A stretch of 64,000 nt of DNA from DASYQD01 sp963837455 (GCA_963837455.1 CAWINM010000010.1:1-64000), one strand, 5' to 3'. Positions 26,524 to 36,093 are shown, counted from the first letter of the stretch. Numbers and translations are program-made. The notes: generated by a model not told the origin, from the letters alone.

Positions 26524-27639
26524 ATGCACCGCGCTTTCCTCATCGCGCTGTTCGGGATGGCGACGCTGAGCGACGGGGGTCATTCCGGGGTGCTGGCGGC
26601 ACCCGTCGAGGCGCCACCTCGCAGCCCCGCTGCATCGTGCGTCCACGTTGCGCTCGATCCGCGCCCCGAGCACGCCATGGACGCTGCTTGGCGCCCCGAC
26701 GGGCGGGAGCTGGTGGTGCCCGACCCCCCGGGCGGCTCTCTCTGGCGCTACGACCTCACAGGCAAGCTCTTGGGCCGAGAGACCCGGCCCAGTCGTAGTG
26801 GTCTGGGCTGGACCAACCCGGTGGCGATCTCGACCCTCCCGAGCGGGTTCCTCCTCATGGACGTCCACCGGCCCGTCTGGCTCGACGCAGGCCTCCAGCC
26901 GCTGCGCACCATCGACCCCCATGCGCTCCGCATGACGCCGGCAGGGCGGCTCGACACTTTCTGGAGCTGGAGCGTCGCTGGGGACATGCTCTACGCCATC
27001 AGCGACATCCGGCTCGCCGACGACAAGTGGCAGTTCGCCTTCGTCGCCGCGTCCCTCCGCGATCTGACGCGGTTCCGCGTTCTGCGCGAGATCCCCCTGA
27101 GCGACCGGCAAGAGATCGACTTCTATCCCTGGCGCCACCGTCAGGTGGCCGTCGTCGATGGCGCCGCTTTCTTTCTTGCCATGACGGCACCACCACGCAT
27201 CTTGGTTGACGGTGACCCTCGGCGCTGGCTGCGCGCTGTTTCCGCCGACATGACTCGCCCGGCGCTGCCGCTCTCTCAGGGCCTGCGCAACCTTGCCACC
27301 AAGTTCGCCCTCTACGAGAAGTCGGCAGGGCCAGTGGGCATCTACGGGTTCGATCACCGACTCTACTTGCTCACCCGCCACCCGGCCGCGACCGCGGGGA
27401 CGGTGTGGACACTGCAGCAGATCGACCCCAGGACCGACCGCCTCGAGCGTATCTTCACGCTGCCGACGACCGCCAATCACCTGGTGCTGGCACCGGGTCC
27501 GCTCGCCTGGGCCGTCATCGAGGAAGGGCCAGTCGGCGAGGGCGCAGAGCAGGACGTGCACCACCTGCTCCTGATCCCGACCTCCCAACTCACTTCGGCG
27601 CGAGGCTCCGCAGCGACTCCCCTCGACCTCTGCTCGTGA
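26524..27639 (+). CDS. Exported beta-propeller-like protein
   Basis: A 371-aa protein with a signal peptide (residues 1-25). The body shows repeated short beta-blade patterns, such as HAMDAAWRPDGRELVVPDP, SLWRYDLTGKLLGR, NPVAISTLPSGFLLMDVHRP and VWTLQQIDPRTDRLERIF, resembling 6-bladed beta-propeller (NHL/DUF5128-like) exported proteins. The Cys near the mature N-terminus (Cys39) and the penultimate Cys could pair. It starts at 26524, 38 bp after the peptide gene, and its stop overlaps the next ATG by one base. The fold is inferred from sequence pattern only. Confidence 0.6.
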   Translation: MHRAFLIALFGMATLSDGGHSGVLAAPVEAPPRSPAASCVHVALDPRPEHAMDAAWRPDGRELVVPDPPGGSLWRYDLTGKLLGRETRPSRSGLGWTNPVAISTLPSGFLLMDVHRPVWLDAGLQPLRTIDPHALRMTPAGRLDTFWSWSVAGDMLYAISDIRLADDKWQFAFVAASLRDLTRFRVLREIPLSDRQEIDFYPWRHRQVAVVDGAAFFLAMTAPPRILVDGDPRRWLRAVSADMTRPALPLSQGLRNLATKFALYEKSAGPVGIYGFDHRLYLLTRHPAATAGTVWTLQQIDPRTDRLERIFTLPTTANHLVLAPGPLAWAVIEEGPVGEGAEQDVHHLLLIPTSQLTSARGSAATPLDLCS

Positions 27640-28106
27640 TGCAACTCCGACTCTGGATAGCTGCATTGCTCTTCGCAGCGGGCTCGATGGCGGCGTGTCG
27701 CCCGACCTCTGCCAGCTGGGCGCCGAGCCTGGGCAGTGGCCTTCCCGAGCGCGGCACTGCGCGCTGGGTCGTCGTCGCCTGGATGGCGGACTGGCAGTGC
27801 TCGGCGTGTCGGGGCGAGCTGGAGAGCCAGCTCCGCTACGTCGCCACCAAGTATCCCGACGAGCTTGAACTGGTGTGGATGTTGCCGGCCGGGTACCTTC
27901 GCCCGCGCCTCGGCACGCCCGGACGCGTCGAGGAGGCCCCCGAGCGGCGGGTTCAGGAGGAGAATGGTCACTCTCCGCTTCCTCGCATCGAGGTGTGGAG
28001 CCGTGGACGGCTGCTCCTGCTGAGGAGCCTGCCTCCCTCGCTGCCGCAAGTCCGCGGGGTCGCGGCGGAGATCGAGTGGACGCGTGCTTTTACCGATGAG
28101 GGGTGA
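27639..28106 (+). CDS. Thioredoxin-like lipoprotein with CxxC
   Basis: A 155-aa protein with a lipobox (GSMAAC, Cys20) that predicts outer- or inner-leaflet anchoring. WVVVAWMADWQCSACRGELE (CSAC at 54-57) matches the first strand-helix of TlpA/thioredoxin-fold proteins, followed by a YPDELELVWMLP strand. The remainder is short for a complete thioredoxin fold, and the cis-Pro motif is not clear (PLPRIEVW may be it). It would act as a periplasmic thiol oxidoreductase or a CxxC sensor. It overlaps its neighbours by 1 and 4 bp, so translation is coupled. Confidence 0.65.
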   Translation: MQLRLWIAALLFAAGSMAACRPTSASWAPSLGSGLPERGTARWVVVAWMADWQCSACRGELESQLRYVATKYPDELELVWMLPAGYLRPRLGTPGRVEEAPERRVQEENGHSPLPRIEVWSRGRLLLLRSLPPSLPQVRGVAAEIEWTRAFTDEG

Positions 28107-30856
28107 ATGTGATGCGAGCGCGATCCGGCCTCGCCGTCGTGCTGTGGACCGTCGCCGAGCTCTCGGTGCTGTGCCTGGATCCTGCCTCCGCTCGCGCGCG
28201 TACCTTGCGAGCCCTGGGACCGACCGGTGCCCCCCTCGGCCACGCCGAGGTGCAAGCCTACCGAGCACCAAAGAGTCGCAGCATCCTGGAGACCGCAACG
28301 GCCCCGCTCGTCGCTGTCGCGGACGAGCAGGGCAGCCTGGTGCTCGATCTCGCCGCAGCATCCTCCTACGTGTTGGTCGTCGACCATCCGCAGTCTGCTC
28401 CGCTCGTGGTCCTCGACGAGGCTGATTCACTCAGCGAGCTGCGCGTGCCGCCCGGGGAGCGGCTGCGAGTCGAGGTCGATACGCCCTCCGGCAGCGGGGC
28501 GCCGGCAGGTCGGCTTTGCGCTAGCTGGTCGGAAACCCTGTCGGTGGTGGGGATAGACCACCAATGGGAACGCTGCGCGGCCGGTAAAGCCGGCACGGTC
28601 ATCGAGATCCCAGGCCTGCCACGCCGCGGGGTGGAGCTGACGGCGGAGTTCCGAGGGTTCCTAGCCCCCGCGCAACGGGTGGACCCGGGGCAGAAGCCAG
28701 TGCGCGTGCGCCTGCAGCGCGGAGTGCTCCTTTCGGGATTCGTCAAGGACACCCGCGGCGCACCGATCGAAGCGGCGAGCCTCGAGGCTCCCGTTGGCCT
28801 CCACGCGAAGAGCTCGAAGGACGGCGCATTCGAGCTCACGGTGGCGAGGCTGCCGATCGAGCTGCACGTCGCGGCACCGGGCTACCTCTCGTCCTCCGTT
28901 CCGGTGGCGCGCGGCAAGGGGTCAGGGCTCGACCTGCGCCTGCCCCAGGCGGCGGCGATCCTCGCCACGATCGTCAGTAGTCGGCGGGAGCCGTTGCGGT
29001 CTGTCGAGCTAAGCGTCGAGCGCCGGGACGGAGCGGACTGGGCGGTCGACCAGCGTGCGACTGCGCTCGGGAGCCATGGGGAGCTGGTGGTCCCCGTTGC
29101 CGTCCCTGGGGAGTACCGGCTCCGGATCCGCGCCCACGGACACCGCGAGTGGATCAGCCCGCACGTGACCGTCGATGAGGGCTCCCGCGCGGACCTCGGG
29201 TTGGTGCGCTTGAGCACGGGCGGCGTCCTGCAGGGGATCGTCGTCGGAGCCGAGCGCTCGCAGCCGCTGCCGGGGGTCGAAGTGTCGGCCGTGGCACGCT
29301 CCACCGCGCTACTCGCCGCGGCGCTGCGCGGCGAAGCGATCGCCAGAGTAGTGACTGCAGCCGACGGCTCATTCGAGCTCTCGGGTCTCGAAATCGGCAG
29401 CTACGAGGTACGCCTCGAGCATCCGCGTCGCGCCCTTCTCACCGTGCCAGCCGAGGTGACCGAGGATGGCGTCGTCGACCTCGGAATGATCGACCTCGAT
29501 GCCGGGCTGAAGTTGAGCGGCAAGGTCGTCGACCGGCGCGACCGCGGTCTGCCGGGGACCCGGGTCGAGGTGCTCGCGAGCGCTCGCGACGCGCAGGTGC
29601 CGGTGACCACAATCACTGCCGGAGAAGGCGGGCGTTTTCGGCTCGGCCCCTTGGCACCGGGAGACTATGTGGTGAGGGCGCTCGCGCGTCGTTTGCTGGT
29701 GAGCCAGGAGGTGCACCTCGGGCCCGACGCGGGCGAGCCCCTGCTCCTGCGCAGCAATGGCGTTCTCGTCAAGGGCTGGGTGCTGCGGCACGGGGAACCC
29801 GTGAGCGGCGGCTCGGTCGTGCTGCGCTCGGCCCTCGATCCCACGAGTCACCGCGGGATCGTGATCGTCAACACCGGAGGGGGTTTGCCCGCGCGCCGAG
29901 AGCTGCTGGGCGAGCCATCCTCCGAGGTGTCGGCGGTGGTGGGCGCGGACGGCAGCTTCGAGGTCTCAGAGGTCTCGCCCGGACCGGTGCAACTCTCCTT
30001 CGTGGGCCCGGGCGGGGAAGCGACCGACCGACGGATCACAGTGCCCGACGCTGCAGAGTCGGCGATCGAGGTCGAAGTGGGCGGCCTACCGCTCGTCGGG
30101 AGCGCCCTCGACAAGGAAACGAAACGGGGTCTTGCGGCCCTGATCACCGCCACGCAGATCGGCGGCGGCCGGCTGCCGACCGTGCAAGCTGGCAGCGACG
30201 GGTCGTTCACGATCCCGGACCTCGAAGCCGGGACGTATCGGGTCGCGGCAGAGGTCGACGGCTACCGACCGACTGCCGTCGTGGCTCGGGTCGAAGAGGG
30301 TATGGCACCGCTTTCGATTCCGCTCGACCGCGGGACCACTTCGGCTTTCGCGGTCCGGCTCTCTCGCGCCTCGGGGCCGGCGGCCTTCGTGCCCGTCACG
30401 CTGCTCGACGCGAATGGCGCGATGACCGGCTCGTTGTTGACCGACTTCGATGGCCAGACCCACTTCGACGACATTGCGGATGGCCGCTACGCCATCGTCT
30501 GGGCTGATCCCCTCGGCGGCGTGGGCAGCTCGGGCTGGCTCACGGTGAGCGATTCGGCCCGCTCTCTGGAACAGACACTGTCGCAGGGCAGCGACGTGCG
30601 GATCTCGTGCGAGGCCTCGACCTGTGGCGGTGCGCTGGTCAGCCTGCTGCAAGTCTTCGACGCTGCGGGCGTCGAGATCGGTCGTTACCTGCCCGGTCTC
30701 TTCGGTGCCCACTTCTCGGTCGAAGGCTCTCTGGCGTTGGGGCGTCTCTCACCGGGGCGATACTTGGTGGTCGTCGACGTCGCCGGACGGCGCATGCAAC
30801 GGCAACTCAGTATCGAGGGCGGGGAAACCGCCAAGGAGCTGGACCTCGGGGGATAG
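28103..30856 (+). CDS. Giant exported carboxypeptidase-regulatory-like repeat protein
   Basis: A 917-aa protein starting at GTG 28103 (overlapping the previous stop by 4 bp) or ATG 28112, with a signal peptide of about 35 residues. The body is a string of roughly eight to nine Ig-like carboxypeptidase-regulatory/Cna-B-type modules of 80-100 aa. Each shows G-x-V-x-D-x-x-G-x-P-(L/I)-x-G/A-A followed by T-x-(A/S)-DGSFEL-x-x-(L/I)-x-x-G-x-Y, as in ADGSFELSGLEIGSYEVRL and EGGRFRLGPLAPGDYVV. Such repeats form long extracellular stalks or binding scaffolds. No LPXTG or membrane anchor is seen at the C-terminus, and a Cys pair lies near residues 836-842. It is the last gene of the cassette; its TAG stop lies in the border repeat. 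Confidence 0.75.
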   Translation: MNVMRARSGLAVVLWTVAELSVLCLDPASARARTLRALGPTGAPLGHAEVQAYRAPKSRSILETATAPLVAVADEQGSLVLDLAAASSYVLVVDHPQSAPLVVLDEADSLSELRVPPGERLRVEVDTPSGSGAPAGRLCASWSETLSVVGIDHQWERCAAGKAGTVIEIPGLPRRGVELTAEFRGFLAPAQRVDPGQKPVRVRLQRGVLLSGFVKDTRGAPIEAASLEAPVGLHAKSSKDGAFELTVARLPIELHVAAPGYLSSSVPVARGKGSGLDLRLPQAAAILATIVSSRREPLRSVELSVERRDGADWAVDQRATALGSHGELVVPVAVPGEYRLRIRAHGHREWISPHVTVDEGSRADLGLVRLSTGGVLQGIVVGAERSQPLPGVEVSAVARSTALLAAALRGEAIARVVTAADGSFELSGLEIGSYEVRLEHPRRALLTVPAEVTEDGVVDLGMIDLDAGLKLSGKVVDRRDRGLPGTRVEVLASARDAQVPVTTITAGEGGRFRLGPLAPGDYVVRALARRLLVSQEVHLGPDAGEPLLLRSNGVLVKGWVLRHGEPVSGGSVVLRSALDPTSHRGIVIVNTGGGLPARRELLGEPSSEVSAVVGADGSFEVSEVSPGPVQLSFVGPGGEATDRRITVPDAAESAIEVEVGGLPLVGSALDKETKRGLAALITATQIGGGRLPTVQAGSDGSFTIPDLEAGTYRVAAEVDGYRPTAVVARVEEGMAPLSIPLDRGTTSAFAVRLSRASGPAAFVPVTLLDANGAMTGSLLTDFDGQTHFDDIADGRYAIVWADPLGGVGSSGWLTVSDSARSLEQTLSQGSDVRISCEASTCGGALVSLLQVFDAAGVEIGRYLPGLFGAHFSVEGSLALGRLSPGRYLVVVDVAGRRMQRQLSIEGGETAKELDLGG

Positions 30857-30864
30857 GCGGCCGA
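30854..30864 (+). repeat. 11-bp inverted repeat, right border of accessory island
   Basis: TAGGCGGCCGA begins with the stop codon of the repeat protein and is the reverse complement of 25302-25312. Beyond it the sequence immediately reads as the interior of a DinB-like gene. Confidence 0.45.
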
Positions 30865-31147
30865 CGACCACCAGCGTTTCGTGCGCACGGAGCTGCGCGG
30901 GCCAGGCTACGCACAGGAGCACTGGGTGGCCTGCCAGGGCTACGACCAGCGCCGCTGGGCCGACGTGGTGGAGCTGTGGTCGGTCTACAACCGCCACCTC
31001 GCTCACGTAGTCGCCCGTATCCCCGAGGACAAGGGCGCCACGCCCTACCACATCGGCCACTACCCGGAGCAGACGCTGCGCTTCGTCGCCCGCGACTACG
31101 TCGGGCACCTCCAGCACCACCTCGGGCAGATCTTCGACGGCGGCTGA
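30857..31147 (+). pseudogene. DinB-family C-terminal fragment
   Basis: The frame is open from the island border to 31147 and reads DDHQRFVRTELRGPGYAQEH, then WADVVELWSVYNRHLAHVVA and FVARDYVGHLQHHLGQIF. The last stretch is the typical final helix of DinB-like four-helix proteins (D-Y-x-x-H-L-x-H-H-L-x-Q-I). The first half of the gene is missing, so this is the other host gene cut by the insert. A GTG at 30881 could start a short product, but no ribosome site is seen. Confidence 0.6.
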
Positions 31148-31188
31148 ACGGTCGGGGCCGCGCGGACAGGCGCCCCTGGGCAAGTACC

Positions 31189-32949
31189 CTAGGCCGAGGC
31201 CTGCTCGCTCTGGCCGGCCATGATGCGCCAGCCGATGACCTTCTCGTCGATCTCGCGCAGTCGCTTGGCGACCAGCCGGCAGAGCAGCTGCAGGAACTCG
31301 AGCGACGCCTCGGGGTCGACGGTGAGGACCTCCTTGATGGTGGCCTCGTCGAGTGCCAGCACGGTGACCGGGCCGCCGTGAGCGCGGGCGTCGGCGGAGC
31401 GCGGCTGACCGTCGATCAGCGCCATCTCGCCGAAGAAGTCGCCACGCTCGAGGATGGCGAGGGCCTCCTCGCCGCCGCCGGGGATGAATTTGCTGATGCG
31501 CACGCGCCCGTCGAGGACGACGTACATCTCGCGGCCGGTGTCCCCCTCGGCGAAGATGACGGCGCCGCCCGGGTAGGTGCGCTCGCGCGAGAAGGTGGCC
31601 AGCGCCATCAGCTCCTGGTTCGAGAGCCCCTGCTCGCGGAAGAGGCGCATCTTGGTCTCGCTGTCGACGGCGGCGGCGCGCCCCCCCGAGCTGCCGCGCT
31701 GCTGCTTGAGGCGCAGCAGGTTCTCGGGGATGGAGTCCTCGTTGAAGAAGGTGCGCAGCTGCTCGTTGGTGCAGCGCAGCTTGAAGGCGAGGTTGTGCCA
31801 GAAGCTCCAGTAGATCTGCACCCCGAGCTCGGGGTCGCGGCGGATCACCTCGTCGAGGCGTAGGGCGTCGAGGCGGAGCAGCTGGCAGGCCTGGCTGGCG
31901 ACGGCGTCGCCCGAGCGCTCGGTGCGAGTGAGGAAGTTGACCTCGCCGAAGAGGTCGCCGGGCTTGAGCAGGCCGAGTGGATAGGTGCCGTAGGGGGTGG
32001 CGCGCTGGATGGTGATCTCCCCCTTCTCGAGCACGTAGAGGTCGGCCCCTGGGGTGCCCTCGGCGAAGATCTGCTGGCCCTTCTCGTGCTCCTCCTCGGC
32101 CACTGCCTCGGTGAGCTGGAAGATCTGCTCGTCGCGCAGGTGGCTCCAGGCGTCGAGCTGCCGCAGACGGGCGGCGAGCTCGATGCGGCCGCCGCCCCGT
32201 ACCTCGCCGCGGGCATCGCTGATCGGCTGCAGGCGCTCCTCGCGGAAGCGCTCCCGGTGCCACTCGAGTCGATCGAAGGCGACCCGCAGCTCCTCCTGCC
32301 GCTGGTGGAAGACGTAGGCGAGGCGCTCGTTGCTCCAGGCGAGCTCTTCCTTGAGCTCTTGGATGCGGTCCTTCAGGCGCGCGGCGTCCTCGCGCTCCTG
32401 GTCGCCGACGAGCAGGAAGGCGTCGATGAAGGCGGCGAGCGCGCCGGCGAGGTCGCCGAGCTCGTAGCGGGCGCGCCCGAGCAGCTGCTCCACCTCGCGG
32501 TCGAAGGGGTTGTAGCGGCGGGCCTGAGCGAGCTGCAGCACGGCGCGCGCGAACTCACGCCGCTTGAGCAGCAGGCGGCCGAAGAGCTTGTGCGGCGACG
32601 GGTTGGGCAGGTCCTTGGCGATGGCGATCTCGAGGTACTCGCGGGCGCGGTCCTCGTCGGCGCGGTCGGCGAAGAGGTAGGCAAGGCCGAGGAAGTGCTT
32701 GGCGTCGAGGGCGTCGCGTCGCAGCTGCTCGCGCAGGGTCTCCTTGAGCGAGCGCGGCCCGCCGGCGCGCGGGTGGCGGCGCATCCGCTTGGCCTGCGCG
32801 AGCGAGAGCTGGATGCCGATGTTCTTGGGGTCGAAGCGCAGGGCCATCTCGAAGAGCTGGATGGCCTCGTCGTAGAGCTTGCCGTCGATGAACCGCTTGG
32901 CGAGGGCGGTGATCTCCTCGAGGTCGAGGGCCTTGGGCGCCGGGTCCAT
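31189..32949 (-). CDS. TPR protein with two cyclic-nucleotide-binding domains
   Basis: A 586-aa cytoplasmic protein. Residues 5-185 are TPR-like helical repeats (YDEAIQLFEMALRFDPKN, YNPFDREVEQLLGRARYELG), and residues 195-245 form a charged coiled coil. Two cNMP-binding barrels follow at about 270-390 and 445-560. Each has the glycine and acid positions of the phosphate-binding cassette, for example GLLKPGDLFGEVNFLTRTER and ILERGDFFGEMALIDGQPRS with its (F/L)GE(M/V) plus RSA-type arginine. The second barrel fits best for real cAMP/cGMP binding. There is no helix-turn-helix, so it is a signalling scaffold rather than a CRP-type regulator. It stands alone; the start at 32949 lacks a ribosome site. 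Confidence 0.85.
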   Translation of the reverse strand: MDPAPKALDLEEITALAKRFIDGKLYDEAIQLFEMALRFDPKNIGIQLSLAQAKRMRRHPRAGGPRSLKETLREQLRRDALDAKHFLGLAYLFADRADEDRAREYLEIAIAKDLPNPSPHKLFGRLLLKRREFARAVLQLAQARRYNPFDREVEQLLGRARYELGDLAGALAAFIDAFLLVGDQEREDAARLKDRIQELKEELAWSNERLAYVFHQRQEELRVAFDRLEWHRERFREERLQPISDARGEVRGGGRIELAARLRQLDAWSHLRDEQIFQLTEAVAEEEHEKGQQIFAEGTPGADLYVLEKGEITIQRATPYGTYPLGLLKPGDLFGEVNFLTRTERSGDAVASQACQLLRLDALRLDEVIRRDPELGVQIYWSFWHNLAFKLRCTNEQLRTFFNEDSIPENLLRLKQQRGSSGGRAAAVDSETKMRLFREQGLSNQELMALATFSRERTYPGGAVIFAEGDTGREMYVVLDGRVRISKFIPGGGEEALAILERGDFFGEMALIDGQPRSADARAHGGPVTVLALDEATIKEVLTVDPEASLEFLQLLCRLVAKRLREIDEKVIGWRIMAGQSEQASA

Positions 32950-33072
32950 GGGGTGCGTTCGCTGGGCTGCGGCTCGCGAGCTCGCCCTCGCGATCCGGCT
33001 CTGTAGTCTAACACCTTGTGCACGAGTAGGTTGGTCCCACCCGTGCCGGTCGGGCGCCGCCCCGGCGACGGC

Positions 33073-33996
33073 TCAGTGGTCGCGCAGCGCGTCGATCTGT
33101 GCCCGCCGCCGCACCGCCGGGGGCTGCGTCCAGTCGTTGTGGAACAGCGCCGGCATCCAGGAGCCATAGACGGTGTTGGGGAAGACGAACCAGCGCACGC
33201 CGACCCAATCGGCATAGGGCGCCACCGACTCGCCGCGATGCTCCGCATCGTTGGCCAGCACTTCGACGAAGTCGTCGAGCTGGTCGCCGAGCTGCTCGAG
33301 CACGCGATACGACCGTCCCACCAGCCGCCGCCGGCAGTCCTTGTCGCTGCCGACCTGCTCGCAGCCGGGCAGCAGCGCGCCGAGACCGAGGAAGGAGCCC
33401 TCCGCCACCGGCATGCCCACCTGGCCCAGGTTGGCGAGCGTCACGGTGTCGAGGTCCTTGGCGCGATTGCTGATGTAGAAGACGTGGATGCCGTGAGCGG
33501 CGGCGAGCTGCCCGAACTCGACCGCTCCCGGCAGCGGTCGGGCCACCGCCTCGCGGCACCACTGCGACCAGGTGAACTCGCCGAACTCCTCGCCGCTGCG
33601 GATCAGTCGCACCTCGTACGGCGAGTTGTCGAGCACCGTCTCGTCGACGTCCATGATCACCGCCGGCGGCAGCCCGGCAAACGGGGTGTCGCGCTCGTCG
33701 CGCGGCAAGGCATCCCACTGCGGGTCGGCGAGGGCGGCGAGCAGCTTCTCCCCGGCCTGGGCGTAGATCTCGCGGAAGATCAGGTCGTGCTCCTGGGCGC
33801 GCTGCATCCACACCACCGCGGTGAGGTTGTCGTTGGGCGTCGGTCCGGCGGCCGGCGTCGTGGCGGCGGCCGGCGTCGGGGCGGCGGCCAGCGTCGGGGC
33901 GGCGGGAGTCGCGGGATGTGGCGTGGTGCCGGCGCAGCCTAGGGGCAAGAGGAGGACTCCACCGAAGAGGGCCTGGCCGAGGCGGATCGCGGGCAT
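33073..33996 (-). CDS. Class C acid phosphatase / e(P4)-type 5'-nucleotidase lipoprotein
   Basis: A 307-aa HAD-superfamily lipoprotein. The lipobox is LPLGC (Cys21), and a low-complexity Ala/Pro/Thr repeat linker spans residues 25-53. The class C signature DVDETVLDN lies in VIMDVDETVLDNSPYEVRLI, with FYISNRAKDLD and FVEVLANDAEHR (the closing Asp pair) further on. The family dephosphorylates nucleotides and other phosphomonoesters in the periplasm or outer membrane. The start at 33996 follows GAAGGAGCACCTCG. A PHO-box-like site lies about 420 bp upstream in the divergent region, which fits phosphate scavenging. Confidence 0.9.
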   Translation of the reverse strand: MPAIRLGQALFGGVLLLPLGCAGTTPHPATPAAPTLAAAPTPAAATTPAAGPTPNDNLTAVVWMQRAQEHDLIFREIYAQAGEKLLAALADPQWDALPRDERDTPFAGLPPAVIMDVDETVLDNSPYEVRLIRSGEEFGEFTWSQWCREAVARPLPGAVEFGQLAAAHGIHVFYISNRAKDLDTVTLANLGQVGMPVAEGSFLGLGALLPGCEQVGSDKDCRRRLVGRSYRVLEQLGDQLDDFVEVLANDAEHRGESVAPYADWVGVRWFVFPNTVYGSWMPALFHNDWTQPPAVRRRAQIDALRDH

Positions 33997-34417
33997 CGAG
34001 GTGCTCCTTCGCGGGTGTCGCTTTGACGGGTTCGCGCGGCGTCGGGTGGGCGCATCCTAACCGCGGGCGCACCGCTGCCGAGCGACGGCCGGGTGGCGGC
34101 GGTGTCGCGGCGCCCGCCGGTTCAGGGGGAGCGAGCTGCCGGGGCGCTGCAACTGGCTCGCGTGCCGGGGCTTCCAGGCTCTCCGCAGCGATTGCGGAAA
34201 AGGTTGTGGAGAAGGTGCGGGTGGCAGGGCCTAAGTGACCGATTTGGAGGCTCTTAGAGCACTTTGACCATCCCCTTGTGCAGGGGTGGCAAGTGGTTGT
34301 GCTGCTTGGACTTACCGCCAGCGAGGCGGGCTGGCCCCGGCGCCGGCTGGCCCCGCCGCGACCGATTTCCACAATCGGAGCCGCCTCGTCCAGCGTAAGT
34401 GTAGGTGAAACGGCAAG
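33997..34417. other. Divergent intergenic region between acid phosphatase and gcvT
   Basis: No convincing gene is seen. At 34256-34303 there is an imperfect but extended hairpin: CACTT pairs with AAGTG, and CCATCCCC pairs with GGGGTGG around loop TTGTGCA. It could be a leader structure or part of an RNA on either strand. The region should also hold the acid phosphatase promoter. I looked for a glycine riboswitch here and did not find its conserved core. Confidence 0.4.
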
Positions 34418-34435
34418 TTACAGCCGTGTGACAGG
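34418..34435. promoter_or_regulatory. PHO-box-like direct repeat, acid phosphatase/gcvT divide
   Basis: GTTACAG-CCGT-GTGACAG; on the minus strand it reads CTGTCAC-ACGG-CTGTAAC, very close to the E. coli PHO box (CTGTCAT-N4-CTGTCAT). In that orientation it points to the acid phosphatase gene 420 bp away, and it lies 69 bp before gcvT. It is nearly identical to the site before pstS. Confidence 0.55.
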
Positions 34436-34490
34436 GCCAGCGCCGCGAGGGGTGGGCGCCGGCGTCGCGCGAGGGCCGCCGGCCTGGCGA

Positions 34491-34496
34491 TATATT
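34491..34496 (+). promoter_or_regulatory. Possible -10 element of a leaderless gcvT transcript
   Basis: TATATT, striking in this GC-rich background, ends 7 bp before the gcvT ATG. If it is a -10, transcription would begin at or next to the ATG, giving a leaderless mRNA; no Shine-Dalgarno precedes this ATG, which agrees. No matching -35 is seen. Confidence 0.3.
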
Positions 34497-34503
34497 CGCG
34501 GCC

Positions 34504-35607
<1,104 letters not shown>

Positions 35608-35637
35608 AGACACCGTACTGGACCAGGAGGGAGTGCC

Positions 35638-36024
35638 ATGTATCCGAGCGAGTACCTCTACTCGCGCGAGCACGAGTGGGTGAAGGTCGACGAGGGCGTC
35701 TGCACCGTGGGCATCACGGAGTTCGCGCAGCAGGAGCTCGGCGAGGTGGTCTTCGTCGAGCTGCCGGAGGTGGGGCACACCTACGACGCCATGGACGAGA
35801 TCGGCACCATCGAGTCGGTCAAGGCAGTGGCCGAGCTCTACACGCCGGTGGCGGGTGAGGTGCTGGAGGTCAACTCCGCGGCCGCCGACGACCCGGCGAT
35901 CGTCAACGACGATCCCCACGGTGAGGGGTGGCTGGTGCGCATCCGCTTCTCGACCGACTCCGACCTCAAGCACCTGATGAGCGCCGAGGATTACGAGCGC
36001 TACGTCCAGGCCGGAGAGGCGTGA
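35638..36024 (+). CDS. gcvH: Glycine cleavage system H protein
   Basis: A 128-aa lipoyl carrier of standard length. The lipoylation motif is IGTIESVKAVAELYTPVAGE, with the modified Lys in ESVKA. The start YPSEYLYSREHEWV and the conserved GITEFAQQELGEVVFVELPE and NDDPHGEGWLVRI segments are all present. The ribosome site is AGGAGGGAGTGCC before 35638. It shuttles the aminomethyl group between GcvP, GcvT and GcvL. Its stop is followed by a PHO-box-like site, an RNA-like structured region and a strong terminator. Confidence 0.97.
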   Translation: MYPSEYLYSREHEWVKVDEGVCTVGITEFAQQELGEVVFVELPEVGHTYDAMDEIGTIESVKAVAELYTPVAGEVLEVNSAAADDPAIVNDDPHGEGWLVRIRFSTDSDLKHLMSAEDYERYVQAGEA

Positions 36025-36035
36025 CCCCGGCTGCC

Positions 36036-36053
36036 CTGTCACACCCTGGTGAC
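36036..36053. promoter_or_regulatory. PHO-box-like repeat before the structured RNA candidate
   Basis: CTGTCAC-ACCC-TGGTGAC has two GTNAC cores 11 bp apart. The site also contains the inverted repeat GTCAC-N6-GTGAC. It lies 11 bp after gcvH and about 40-50 bp before the first paired element of the RNA candidate, the right place to drive it. Confidence 0.4.
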
Positions 36054-36093
36054 CCCGCCGTCGTCGCGACGTCGGCGCGCCCCCCTAGGATCT

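Noticed and set aside
34200..34503. Glycine riboswitch upstream of gcvT
   Set aside because: The expected tandem-aptamer core is not visible; only a simple extended hairpin is present.
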